A stretch of 55,715 nucleotides of DNA from Rhodoferax sp. OV413 (GTDB lineage Bacteria; Pseudomonadota; Gammaproteobacteria; Pseudomonadales; Pseudohongiellaceae): positions 1 to 55,715 of the forward strand of contig CALQJO020000012.1 in NCBI GenBank assembly GCA_943330915.2, read 5' to 3'. Each line of letters starts with the position of its first letter. Within the stretch, counting starts at the first letter, position 1. The notes beneath the pieces are model-generated. The model saw nothing but the letters and a program-made list of their open reading frames with translations, had not been told where the DNA came from and did not search any database. Below, in pieces: positions 45,602 through 54,889 of this stretch. A program made the position numbers and the translations under genes.

Positions 45602-45808
45602 ATGTCCATCAGGTCAGCGCATGATCTGTTAAGTGCCCAGAAAAACAGACGCTGGCGCGAACCGGACAATGAACTTCCGCAGTGGCGGCGCTCAGGCCTG
45701 TGCGGCTTACAGATTACCTTTGCTGTCCTCAAAGATGTCACGGAAGGGCAGTTGCTTCAGCAAACACCAGTTTTCGCAAACTGCTGGAACCAGGGCAGCT
45801 TTCGTTAA
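45602..45808 (+). CDS. Possible small protein, unknown
   Basis: A 68-codon frame between proS and wrbA. The only support is a strong ribosome-binding sequence, AAAGGGAGG, about 4 bases before the ATG. The predicted product (MSIRSAHDLLSAQKNRRWRE at the start) is basic at the N-terminus, has two cysteines and no motif I know. Another overlapping frame (45633-45845) is open as well, which lowers confidence. Apart from this the 298-base gap shows nothing. Confidence 0.3.
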   Translation: MSIRSAHDLLSAQKNRRWREPDNELPQWRRSGLCGLQITFAVLKDVTEGQLLQQTPVFANCWNQGSFR

Positions 45809-45822
45809 AATCAACTGCATAG

Positions 45823-46862
<1,040 letters not shown>

Positions 46863-46871
46863 CCTTGCAAA

Positions 46872-47639
46872 CTACCAACCCATCACTGACTTCAGTAAGG
46901 GAATGGTGACTTTGCGCTGAGAGGACAAAGAATGTTTGTCCAGCAAGGTCAGCACCTTCAGCAATTGCGTCATGCTGCGCTCGCTGCGGGAGACCAGGTA
47001 TCGCGCCACTTCATCTGATAACTCAAAACCCCGGCAGTCTGCGCGCAGTTTAAGAGCAACAGCTTTCTCATCATCACTGAGCATCTGCAGATGAAATTGC
47101 GCGGAAGACTGCATTCTTGAGGTCAGATCGGGCAGTTTGAACCCGAGTTGCTGAGGCAGGGCATGAGCGCCGATCAGCAATGGCGTTTGATACTCTGACA
47201 TCTGGTTGTAGAGGTTAAACAAAGCCAACTCCCAGTCCGGCTGTCCGGCCAGTTCATCTACCGAATCAAGACAAACCAACGCCATGGTTTCAAGTCCCGA
47301 CAGAACATCGGGGTGTAGCGCCGCATTGCGCGAGAAGTCCAGATAAAATGCTCTGACCCCCAATAACTCAGCATCATGACAAACTGCCTGAAGCAGGTGT
47401 GTGCAACCAACAGAACACTCGCCCCACACCCAGATAAATTCATCCAGCACGGTTCCGCTGTGAGCTTTTGTTGATGACTGTTTTACCCATCGCTGCAGAG
47501 CATCTTCCAGATACTGAACTACCCGACTGTTGCGGGATTCATCGGCGCCGCAGTAAAAATTTCTGAAGGTGGCGTCATCATCCAGGCTCAGCCTGAACGT
47601 TAACTGTTGCGGTAACACCTGACGCTGCGATTCATTCAT
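46872..47639 (-). CDS. hda: DnaA regulatory inactivator Hda
   Basis: A 255-residue AAA+ protein related to DnaA domain III. With the sliding clamp it promotes ATP hydrolysis by DnaA to prevent over-initiation. The N-terminal QLTFRL resembles the clamp-binding motif, followed by DDDATFRNFYCG. The P-loop reads GECSVGCTHLLQAV, without the standard lysine, then VCLDSVDELAG (Walker B) and LLKVLTLLDKHSLSSQRKVT at the end. The start at 47639 shares one base with the DUF2066 stop (TAATG). In relatives hda lies beside purM and the DUF2066 gene, as seen. Confidence 0.92.
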   Translation of the reverse strand: MNESQRQVLPQQLTFRLSLDDDATFRNFYCGADESRNSRVVQYLEDALQRWVKQSSTKAHSGTVLDEFIWVWGECSVGCTHLLQAVCHDAELLGVRAFYLDFSRNAALHPDVLSGLETMALVCLDSVDELAGQPDWELALFNLYNQMSEYQTPLLIGAHALPQQLGFKLPDLTSRMQSSAQFHLQMLSDDEKAVALKLRADCRGFELSDEVARYLVSRSERSMTQLLKVLTLLDKHSLSSQRKVTIPLLKSVMGW

Positions 47640-48772
47640 TACCGCGTCCAACGGTAATGCAGAAGCTCACCTACCTGTTGACCCGGCTCAAAGTTAACCG
47701 GCTCCAGATCGCGCCCAAGACTGATAAAATCAGCAAGAGTCTGCCCGGTACCCACCAGTTTCAGATTTAACTCCAGACTATCAGCTCTCAACGCACTGAC
47801 AGTAACCTGGCGGACAACTGACAGGCTTTCCAGATACTGTAACAGGCGAGTATGTTTTTGCAGATCACTGATGCCGTCAACGCGCATCAGCACCTGATCC
47901 TCACGCTCAAACTCGCTGGCAACAAGGCCAAAATAGCCAGCCAAAGTGACCGCAGCCCGATCAAGCGGGACTTCCATATAAGATGCCTGATCATTGCTGA
48001 TGTGATCAAAAATCTGGACCTCATCGCGGAACAAAAACTGCCAGAAGCCAACAATGTCTCCGGCTGCGGTGATCAGTATACGTCCGGCAAGCACACTATC
48101 AGCCGCATATCGGTTGGCCGCCCGGCGCAGTGCATCAGCATCCAGAGCCCAGGCCCGGTCAACACTCACTATCTGTCTGTCTTCGAGGTCTAGCAGAGGA
48201 ATTAACACCGGCACGGCTCTGTTGTCCGAAAAAAGCCTGACCTGATCCAGCAGTTCATGCTCGGCACTGGATCCAAGCATAGTCCGCCGACCGCTGTTAT
48301 CTTGCACAGTAACCCACAACAACACGCTTGCGCGGTTGACATCCCAAACTGGTATGTTGGCACTCTCGAGCAGGTTATCGATCAGCGACTGGTCAAAACG
48401 CACATCAAGCTGCCCAGCCTGCTGTGACGTTGTACCACCTGACCTGAAGCTGACCTCTGCAACAAAACGATCTGAACTGTTCAACGCAGACGCTACCTGG
48501 GGATGTTCGAGCCAGCGGGTCTCGCCCGTAACTTTGGTCACTACGCTGGCAAAGGCATCGCGGTACGCACGACGGCGTTCCTGATCTGACTGATTGGCAA
48601 CCGCTATCTCCTCCTGATACAAACCCTGCACAGGTAGCGCCTGCAACTGAGCAACAGGCACTGTCGTGATCAGCAGCAAAAGCAGAGTTCTTAAAACCCC
48701 GATACCCAGTGACAAGAGGCTCAGCCCTGCGAAAAACTTGGTGTGATGTTGATTTTTCATGAACTCAATCAT
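47639..48772 (-). CDS. DUF2066 exported protein
   Basis: A 377-residue protein of the DUF2066 family, unknown function. A long hydrophobic N-terminus (about residues 15-46) is a signal peptide or anchor, then LYQEEIAVANQSDQERRRAY with VVTKVTGE, a pattern common to the family, and a C-terminal half with several beta-rich segments. Two starts (48772 and 48760) are possible; neither has a strong ribosome site. Translation of hda is coupled to its end. The pair is divergent from purM. Confidence 0.85.
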   Translation of the reverse strand: MIEFMKNQHHTKFFAGLSLLSLGIGVLRTLLLLLITTVPVAQLQALPVQGLYQEEIAVANQSDQERRRAYRDAFASVVTKVTGETRWLEHPQVASALNSSDRFVAEVSFRSGGTTSQQAGQLDVRFDQSLIDNLLESANIPVWDVNRASVLLWVTVQDNSGRRTMLGSSAEHELLDQVRLFSDNRAVPVLIPLLDLEDRQIVSVDRAWALDADALRRAANRYAADSVLAGRILITAAGDIVGFWQFLFRDEVQIFDHISNDQASYMEVPLDRAAVTLAGYFGLVASEFEREDQVLMRVDGISDLQKHTRLLQYLESLSVVRQVTVSALRADSLELNLKLVGTGQTLADFISLGRDLEPVNFEPGQQVGELLHYRWTR

Positions 48773-48823
48773 ACCCGATCACCCTTTTGTTTTACATTAT
48801 TGCCTGACGAAGAGACCTTCAGC

Positions 48824-48832
48824 TGTTAAAAT
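48824..48832 (+). promoter_or_regulatory. Possible extended -10 promoter of purM
   Basis: TGTTAAAAT (48824-48832) is an extended -10 element (TGn then TAAAAT) about 50 bases before the purM ATG. No good -35 is found at 16-18 bases. No PurR-like operator palindrome is obvious. Confidence 0.4.
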
Positions 48833-48883
48833 GCCGACCTTCACTCCACGGGACCCTGCTCGCAACACTCGAGCGCTGACTAA

Positions 48884-49978
48884 ATGACCAAGGCCATGAC
48901 CTCTAAAGCTAACTCTTCAGGCAATACCCCTTCTCAAACAACCGGCCTCAGTTACAAAGATGCCGGTGTGGATATTGATGCTGGCGATGCGCTGGTTGAA
49001 AAAATCAAATCGGTCACACAGTCAACACGACGCAAAGAAGTGCTGTCAGGTCTCGGCGGTTTTGGTGCCTTGTGCGAGATACCCGAAGGCTATAAAAAAC
49101 CAGTGTTGGTCTCCGCAACTGACGGTGTAGGTACCAAACTTAAGCTGGCGATTGACATGGGCAAACACGACACAATTGGCATAGATCTGGTTGCCATGTG
49201 CGTAAATGATCTGATTGTTTGTGGCGCCGAACCTCTGTTTTTTCTGGACTACTACGCAACGGGCGGTCTGAATGTGGATGTTGCCACCGAGGTTGTTACC
49301 GGTATTGGTGAAGGGTGTCGACAGGCCGGCTGCTCATTGATCGGCGGCGAAACCGCCGAAATGCCGGGCATGTACCAGAAGGGAGACTATGATCTTGCCG
49401 GTTTTGCCGTGGGGGTCGTTGAAAAAGACCGCATCATTGAAAATGATCTGGTGAAGCCAGATGATGTATTGATTGGTCTTGCATCGTCGGGTCCACACTC
49501 AAATGGTTACTCACTGATCCGCAAAGTGATAGAAGTCAGTGGCGCACACCTGAGCGATTCTTTTGGCAGCAGCACGCTTGGGGCAACACTGCTGGCCCCC
49601 ACCGAGATTTACGTTAAAGCGATGCGGGCCCTGATGGCCGAGATTCCGGTGCACGGCATGGCTCACATTACCGGTGGCGGCATCGTTGAGAACCTGCCGC
49701 GTGTGATGCCTGATTTTACCAGCGCTCTCATAAACTCTGATGCGTGGGTCAGGCCTGCAATTTTTGATTGGCTGCAACTGAAAGGTAACATTGCACCCAG
49801 AGAGATGCTGCGCACATTTAACTGCGGTATCGGCATGATTGTCTGTGTAGCGGCCGGCAATGCAGCTCGCGCGCTGGAGATACTGCAACCAATGACACTC
49901 GGTGCTGTGGTGATTGGCAGCATCAAAATCAGCGAGAAGCAAACTCCTGATGTCATTGTGACAGGCAAACTGGCATGA
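48884..49978 (+). CDS. purM: Phosphoribosylformylglycinamidine cyclo-ligase
   Basis: A 364-residue enzyme closing the imidazole ring to give AIR in purine synthesis. Family motifs: [84 protein letters not shown] and [14 protein letters not shown]. The first 20 residues are variable and Ser/Thr-rich. It overlaps purN by 4 bases (ATGA), the usual purMN order. Confidence 0.97.
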   Translation: MTKAMTSKANSSGNTPSQTTGLSYKDAGVDIDAGDALVEKIKSVTQSTRRKEVLSGLGGFGALCEIPEGYKKPVLVSATDGVGTKLKLAIDMGKHDTIGIDLVAMCVNDLIVCGAEPLFFLDYYATGGLNVDVATEVVTGIGEGCRQAGCSLIGGETAEMPGMYQKGDYDLAGFAVGVVEKDRIIENDLVKPDDVLIGLASSGPHSNGYSLIRKVIEVSGAHLSDSFGSSTLGATLLAPTEIYVKAMRALMAEIPVHGMAHITGGGIVENLPRVMPDFTSALINSDAWVRPAIFDWLQLKGNIAPREMLRTFNCGIGMIVCVAAGNAARALEILQPMTLGAVVIGSIKISEKQTPDVIVTGKLA

Positions 49979-50676
49979 CCTCAGGGACGACAACACATCC
50001 CGCTTGCCGGGTTGTTGTGCTGATCTCTGGTAACGGCAGCAATCTGCAGGCGCTGCTCGATTACCCGGATAAAAACTATCAGATCTGCCGCGTCGTCAGT
50101 AACCGGGCAGATGCCTTCGGTCTGCAGCGTGCACGTAATGCCGGCATTGGTACTGATGTACTCGATCATAAAGAATTCACCACTCGCGAGACTTTTGATG
50201 ACGAGTTAATGCGCATAATCGACTCCCATCAACCTGACCTGGTTGTGCTGGCAGGGTTTATGCGTATCCTCAGTTCAGGTTTTGTGCAGCATTACTCTGG
50301 CAGACTGTTGAACATTCACCCCTCCTTGTTGCCTATGTACAAGGGGACAAACACCCACCAACGTGTACTGGAAGCAGGCGATCGCTTCCATGGGGTCAGT
50401 GTACATTTTGTGACGGAGGAATTGGACGGCGGTCCGGTCGTGGCGCAAGCAACGATAGCTGTGCTCAGCAATGATGACAAAGACTCACTAGCACAGCGTG
50501 TTGCTACACAAGAGCACAGGTTATACCCTGAGGTGGTATCGTGGTTTGCAGCCGGCAGGCTTCGAATCCTCCATGGCGCCGCTTGCCTTGACCAAGTCGT
50601 TTTGTCTGCTCAGGGAGTGCAAGTCAACATCAACGGGACACATGCTCATGCCCACATCAAAAAGCCAAGCCAATAG
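49975..50676 (+). CDS. purN: Phosphoribosylglycinamide formyltransferase
   Basis: A 233-residue folate-dependent GAR transformylase. Visible: [36 protein letters not shown], the catalytic NIHPSLLP with Asn and His, and [20 protein letters not shown] with the catalytic Asp. The segment after HPSLLP reads MYKGTNTH instead of the commoner KYPGLHTH. The C-terminal 30 residues are not conserved and overlap the DUF3108 gene start. Follows purM with ATGA overlap. Confidence 0.95.
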   Translation: MTSGTTTHPACRVVVLISGNGSNLQALLDYPDKNYQICRVVSNRADAFGLQRARNAGIGTDVLDHKEFTTRETFDDELMRIIDSHQPDLVVLAGFMRILSSGFVQHYSGRLLNIHPSLLPMYKGTNTHQRVLEAGDRFHGVSVHFVTEELDGGPVVAQATIAVLSNDDKDSLAQRVATQEHRLYPEVVSWFAAGRLRILHGAACLDQVVLSAQGVQVNINGTHAHAHIKKPSQ

Positions 50677-51439
50677 CCGATCTCGCGGGTTGCTATTTAG
50701 TATTCTGATTGTGCTGTCCACACTGTTTTGGGCTGTTACGGCAGCATTCGCCGCCGATCAACCAATGGCGCCTTTGCCATATGCCGCAAGTTATGAAGCG
50801 CGCGCCATGGGCATGCGTACTTCTGCTTATCGCACGCTGGAATTGGCCGACAACAATCGCTTCCGCCTCAATCATGGGCTGTCAGTCACTGCCCTGGGCG
50901 CCAATCTGATCACAGTTAATGAGAGCACGGAATTTGTCTGGCAGGCCCAAGGTGCTGTGCCGTTGCAGTATCACTATCAACAAAGCGGCGTTCGCCGGCG
51001 TGATGAGCAGGTTGCATTTGACTGGCAAGAGTTAACTGCCGCGATGAATCGAGATGGTCGCGAACAAACCCAGACACTTGAATCCGGCATGCAGGACAAT
51101 CTCAGTTTTTCAGCACAAATGAGTTCTGATCTCCTCAATCAACCCGACCTCAGAACAACCGACACTCTTTTGACTTATCAGATTCTTGATGCGCGACGTC
51201 TGGAATATCACGAGTACCGGGTGGCCGGAGAGGAACGCATCAGCACCGCTGCAGGCGAACTGGATACCCTAAAACTGGAACGTGTGCGTGACAGCGACAG
51301 CGGCAGATCAACGGTGATCTGGCTGTCAACGCAGCATCAGTTCATCCTTGCAAAGCTTCTGCAGGTGGAAAGCAACAGTTCAGAAATGGAACTGACGTTG
51401 GAGAGTATCGAATGGACTGGCAGCGGAAGTACCCCGTAA
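50648..51439 (+). CDS. DUF3108 exported protein
   Basis: A 263-residue protein with a signal peptide (SRGLLFSILIVLSTLFWAVT then AAFAAD). The mature part fits DUF3108: PLPYAASYEARAMGMRTSAY, VPLQYHYQQSGVRRRDEQVA, LTYQILDARRLEYHEYRVAG and TLKLERVRDSDSGRSTVIWL. Relatives are near purMN in many gammaproteobacteria; function unknown, predicted periplasmic beta-rich. The start is ATG 50648 (GGGA 9 bases upstream) or 50642; it lies inside purN, so translation may be coupled. Confidence 0.85.
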   Translation: MPTSKSQANSRSRGLLFSILIVLSTLFWAVTAAFAADQPMAPLPYAASYEARAMGMRTSAYRTLELADNNRFRLNHGLSVTALGANLITVNESTEFVWQAQGAVPLQYHYQQSGVRRRDEQVAFDWQELTAAMNRDGREQTQTLESGMQDNLSFSAQMSSDLLNQPDLRTTDTLLTYQILDARRLEYHEYRVAGEERISTAAGELDTLKLERVRDSDSGRSTVIWLSTQHQFILAKLLQVESNSSEMELTLESIEWTGSGSTP

Positions 51440-51583
51440 GCATTTAGCCGTGTTGATATGGTTTTTCTCAATGCCACATAAAAACCTTCGTTATGTCGCA
51501 GATCGCAGGATTAAGCACTGAAACCATTGAGTGTCTTGCCGGGCTTGGCTAGAATCGGGCTAAACAAATAAGGAGAAGAAGCT

Positions 51584-52621
51584 ATGTTCAGTAGACCCTC
51601 ATTCACCACTAACATGACCCTGCTAGGCCTGGGCTTGGCAGCCTCTGCTGTCATTTCTTTCAGTGCCCTGGCTCAGGACGATTACACCGTGCCACGCACC
51701 TGGGATGGCGTGCCTGACCTGCAGGGTGTCTGGCGTAATGCCACGGTAACTCCGCTTGAACGTCCTGAAGAACTGGGCACTCAAAGAGCCTATACACGAG
51801 AGGAAGCAGCCGCACTCGAGCGCGCCGCCCAGCAGGAAGTAGAAGAAGATAACGAACCTCTGGATCCGAACCGACCGCCGCCGCCTGCAACAGCACTGCC
51901 ACCGGTTGGTAACTACGATCTGTTCTGGACTGATCGTGGCATGTTTCTGCCCACCATCAATGGCGAATACCGCACCTCCATCATTATTGAACCTGAAAAC
52001 GGTCGCTTCCCGGCTTACAATCCGGAGTTCCTGGCAAAACGCGCGGAAGAACGAGCCAACGGTCCTGATCCCTTTGATGGCCCCGAAGGTCGCGGCGTCG
52101 GCGAACGCTGTCTGTTGTCCTTTGGCTCACACTCCGGCCCTCCCATGTTGCCTGTGATGTACAACAGCCACTATGAGATATTCCAGTCTCCAGGTTATGT
52201 CGTGATTCTGGCAGAGATGGTGCACGACGCACGAATTATCAAAATTGTGGACGATCACGCAGCCACCGCTGCAGTCATGGAAAAGTGGATGGGGGATTCT
52301 ATCGGCCGTTGGGAAGGCGACACCTTGGTCGTCGAAACACGTCACTTTAATCCAGACCAGAACTACCGTGGCGCATCTGAGAATCTGACTGTCATTGAGA
52401 AATTCAGACGAGATAACGAGCACAAGATCATTTACAGCTTCACTGTTGAAGATCCTAGCGTGTTTGAATCGAGTTTCACGGGTGAACTGGCACTGACCTC
52501 ATTTGACGAGCCGATTTACGAATACGCCTGCCACGAAGGAAACTACGCACTGGCTGGCACGTTGGCAGGGGCCAGACTGGCAGAGGAAGAAGCTCGTCAG
52601 GCAGCTGCCGCGCAACAGTAA
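51584..52621 (+). CDS. Secreted protein of an uncharacterised family
   Basis: A 345-residue exported protein. Signal peptide of about 30 residues ending FSALAQ-DD; AGGAG 8 bases before the ATG. Recognisable segments include VPDLQGVWRNATVTPLERPE near residue 42, a proline-rich loop (DPNRPPPPATALPP), SIIIEPENGRFPAYNPE, and IGRWEGDTLVVETRHFN near 240, patterns I associate with a large group of hypothetical secreted proteins of environmental proteobacteria. The conserved W-x-G-D-T-L-V-V segment is repeated in many copies per genome in such organisms. No catalytic site can be named. Followed by a strong terminator, so it is a single-gene unit. Confidence 0.8.
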   Translation: MFSRPSFTTNMTLLGLGLAASAVISFSALAQDDYTVPRTWDGVPDLQGVWRNATVTPLERPEELGTQRAYTREEAAALERAAQQEVEEDNEPLDPNRPPPPATALPPVGNYDLFWTDRGMFLPTINGEYRTSIIIEPENGRFPAYNPEFLAKRAEERANGPDPFDGPEGRGVGERCLLSFGSHSGPPMLPVMYNSHYEIFQSPGYVVILAEMVHDARIIKIVDDHAATAAVMEKWMGDSIGRWEGDTLVVETRHFNPDQNYRGASENLTVIEKFRRDNEHKIIYSFTVEDPSVFESSFTGELALTSFDEPIYEYACHEGNYALAGTLAGARLAEEEARQAAAAQQ

Positions 52622-52640
52622 AATCCTGTCCAAAGAAAAA

Positions 52641-52671
52641 GGGATGATCGTTATGATCATCCCTTTTTTTT
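52641..52671 (+). terminator. Intrinsic terminator
   Basis: GGGATGATC (52641-52649) and GATCATCCC (52655-52663) form a 9-base stem with a 5-base loop, followed by eight T and preceded by AAAAA, so it could work in both directions. It ends the secreted protein gene; the convergent glycosyltransferase gene ends about 100 bases away. Confidence 0.93.
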
Positions 52672-52769
52672 GTCCTGCTTTTTTGCGCTACGGTGCTGGG
52701 GCAATTCCAATCTGACAGATCGCTATCAATCGATTTGTTACTCAGCTTCAACGTGAACGCATAACCTGA

Positions 52770-53417
52770 CTAAGGATCTTGTACCAAAGTCTTTTCAAGC
52801 AGATCCTTCAGGCGCGGCAGATCAGCCGGCACATCAACATCCCAACGCAGTGGCAGCTCCTGCCATGTGATACCTGAGGCCAATAGCTTGGTGCGGGTCT
52901 GCTGCAACACCCTTTCGCTTCCCCACTCTATGTCCAAGAATACCTGTTGGGGCACGGTATGGCTGACACCCAACAAAACATATCCGCCATCCTCTGCAGG
53001 GCCCAAAATCACGCTGGCGCCCGCCTTCAGCCGCTTAATCGCATCCAGCAGATAATCTGTATCCAGCGACACACAATCAGCACCCACCACCAAAACATAG
53101 GGTGCTCGTTGCAACGCCTGATTCAAGGCAAAACTCATGCGTTCGCCCAGATCGTCACCTTGCTGCACAAACATCTGATCAAGCGCGCACAAACGGCTAA
53201 ACCAGCCTTCTTTACCGGACTCCGACATCCATAACTCGATGGGCCAGCGTGCTCTCTCGCTGATACGTTGCCAGGTCAGCTGAATCAATTTTTTATGCAG
53301 CGCCAGAGCTCCTTCAGAACCCAGCTCGGAAATAAAGCGCGTTTTGACCCGCCCGGCAACTGGTGCCTTGGCAAAAAACAACACTCGCACGTCTGAAAAA
53401 AACTGTTGCTCGCTCAT
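52770..53417 (-). CDS. TIGR04282-family glycosyltransferase (DUF2064)
   Basis: A 215-residue nucleotide-sugar transferase-like protein with the cofC/GT-A fold: VLFFAKAPVAGRVKTRF at the N-terminus, GDDLGERMSFAL, VLVVGADCVSLDTDYL (the donor-binding D-x-x pattern) and LGPAEDGGYVLLGV. The family is annotated as arsenosugar biosynthesis glycosyltransferase but no arsM or arsS gene is near, so another product is as likely. Its ATG overlaps the stop of the TIGR04283 gene (ATGA), the usual pairing. Confidence 0.86.
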   Translation of the reverse strand: MSEQQFFSDVRVLFFAKAPVAGRVKTRFISELGSEGALALHKKLIQLTWQRISERARWPIELWMSESGKEGWFSRLCALDQMFVQQGDDLGERMSFALNQALQRAPYVLVVGADCVSLDTDYLLDAIKRLKAGASVILGPAEDGGYVLLGVSHTVPQQVFLDIEWGSERVLQQTRTKLLASGITWQELPLRWDVDVPADLPRLKDLLEKTLVQDP

Positions 53418-54130
53418 CCGGATGACCTGTCACCGGCGTCTTTGTGCTGGTAGTAGCGCCGGTGCAAACGTTCAGGATCAACGCCCATCACATAGGCCAG
53501 TCTCAGCCACCACATCAACACAACTGTGCGCACTATGCCGTGCTTTTCCCAGCGCCTGCTGGAACTGCTTACCCGTTCTCGCAGGCAAAGTGGTCGTCCA
53601 GTCTGAACACACAAATCCTTGGATAAGCGCACATCTTCCATTAACGGGATGTCCGCAAACCCGCCAACTTTCTCAAAAATATCCCGACTCACAAACATTG
53701 CCTGATCGCCTGTTGCAATGCCGGTGAGGCGTGATCGCAGATTCATCATTGTCTCAATGACACGGAACGCTGGATGATTTCCGCTCAGACGCACATCAAA
53801 TCGCCCCCATGTGTACCCGCTCCCAGCCGTCAGCGGCTGTAACAAAAACTGTGGAGACATCGTAGGCAGCAAGGTATCAATATGCAGAAACATCAATACC
53901 TCTCCCCTGGCAATCCGAGCGCCTGAATTCATTTGCCGCGCGCGGCCAGCCGTTGTTGTCATCAGATGATCAACCAGACCCGTGCACGTTGTAATGCTGT
54001 CATCGCTGCTGCCGCCATCAACAACAATGACCTCGTGACCTTCACGCCGCCAATGCTGCAATAACGGCAGATTAGCTTTGAGGGCTGCGGACTCATTGAG
54101 GACCGGGATAATGATGCTGAGAGTATTCAC
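53414..54130 (-). CDS. TIGR04283-family glycosyltransferase 2
   Basis: A 238-residue family 2 glycosyltransferase: LSIIIPVLNESAALKANLPL, VIVVDGGSSDDS (first acidic motif), GRARQMNSGARIARGEVLMF, LHIDTLLP (the D-x-D-like metal site) and GIATGDQAMFVSRDIF. The start is GTG 54130, which gives the family N-terminus; the open frame runs a further 33 codons upstream. It pairs with the TIGR04282 gene. Hydrophobicity near WWLRLAYVMGV suggests membrane contact. Acceptor unknown. Confidence 0.86.
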   Translation of the reverse strand: MNTLSIIIPVLNESAALKANLPLLQHWRREGHEVIVVDGGSSDDSITTCTGLVDHLMTTTAGRARQMNSGARIARGEVLMFLHIDTLLPTMSPQFLLQPLTAGSGYTWGRFDVRLSGNHPAFRVIETMMNLRSRLTGIATGDQAMFVSRDIFEKVGGFADIPLMEDVRLSKDLCVQTGRPLCLRERVSSSSRRWEKHGIVRTVVLMWWLRLAYVMGVDPERLHRRYYQHKDAGDRSSG

Positions 54131-54327
54131 CGGCAAAGCGTACCTTCCGGACCATCCACTGTAAACTCCAAAAATTAGTAGCCACAAGGCTGGCACAAGT
54201 GAATTTAAAGGAGGATAATTCGCCGCCATTGTCGCCAGCAGATCAAAAGTCTCGCATTACGCAACAAAGTGGCCCCGATGCCGTTCTCTTTACGAAAGAC
54301 AGCGCGTAGTACCCATTTAAGACACTC

Positions 54328-54561
54328 ATGAATTCTGAAAATTTTTATATCGTAGCCACAGATCCTGACACACCGACCTTACAGGTGAATATTTCCGGCC
54401 CGTATTTGACTCAGAAAGCTGCCCAAGCTGATATGCAGGCAGCAATCGACGAAGCAGCCGAACTCGATCCTTGTGCACGAACCTATCATTACAGCATCTG
54501 CAAACTGGCATGCCATAAACCTGGTGTGATTCAGCACATGGCCTGTCACGCAGCGCGCTGA
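54328..54561 (+). CDS. Small protein of unknown function
   Basis: A 77-residue acidic product with four cysteines and several histidines toward the C-terminus (ELDPCARTYHYSICKLACHK, MACHAAR). No signal peptide or known motif; the cysteine and histidine pattern could bind metal, a guess. No clear ribosome-binding sequence. It is the last chromosomal frame before tRNA-Arg. Confidence 0.5.
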   Translation: MNSENFYIVATDPDTPTLQVNISGPYLTQKAAQADMQAAIDEAAELDPCARTYHYSICKLACHKPGVIQHMACHAAR

Positions 54562-54608
54562 TCCGGAACCGCAGAAATCCTGCCTCGCAACCATTAAGTT
54601 TTCACTGC

Positions 54609-54614
54609 TATAAT
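54609..54614 (+). promoter_or_regulatory. Promoter -10 of tRNA-Arg
   Basis: A perfect TATAAT (54609-54614) is followed by CGCGCCCGC, a GC-rich discriminator typical of stringently controlled tRNA genes, and lies 38 bases before the tRNA. The -35 at 17 bases is weak. Confidence 0.65.
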
Positions 54615-54652
54615 CGCGCCCGCTACCAAATCGCCAGACCCAACACCATTAT

Positions 54653-54729
54653 GCTCCGGTGGCACAGCTGGATAGCGCGGTCCCCTCCTAAGGGACAGGT
54701 CGCAGGTTCGAATCCTGCCCGGGGCACCA
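54653..54729 (+). tRNA. tRNA-Arg (CCT)
   Basis: A 77-base cloverleaf on the plus strand with encoded CCA. Acceptor GCTCCGG/CCGGGGC with one T-G pair, D-arm GGCACAGCTGGATAGCGC, anticodon loop CCTCCTAA containing CCT, and T-arm GGTTCGAATCC. An integrase gene begins 160 bases downstream and its element almost surely uses the 3' part of this gene as attachment site; in E. coli the equivalent gene argW carries prophage CPS-53 with intS. Confidence 0.97.
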
Positions 54730-54841
54730 ATTCAGTAGTTTAGAACCTCCAGTACGTTCCGATAAAGCCGAAAAATCCCCGTTTTTACTGGGCTAAACGC
54801 TCAACAATGTCCAGTAATGCCTTGCACCATCCGACAGTAGT

Positions 54842-54889
54842 AGTAACATCCTTAGCTACACAGGCCATCAGGCTGCGAGGAATGTTACT
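54842..54889 (+). promoter_or_regulatory. Inverted repeat immediately before the integrase start
   Basis: AGTAACAT (54842-54849) and ATGTTACT (54882-54889) are perfect inverted repeats 32 bases apart, extended imperfectly by CC/GGA. The right arm touches the integrase ATG and overlaps the ribosome-binding GAGGAA. It could be a binding site for integrase or a regulator, or a hairpin that hides the start. Confidence 0.5.
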
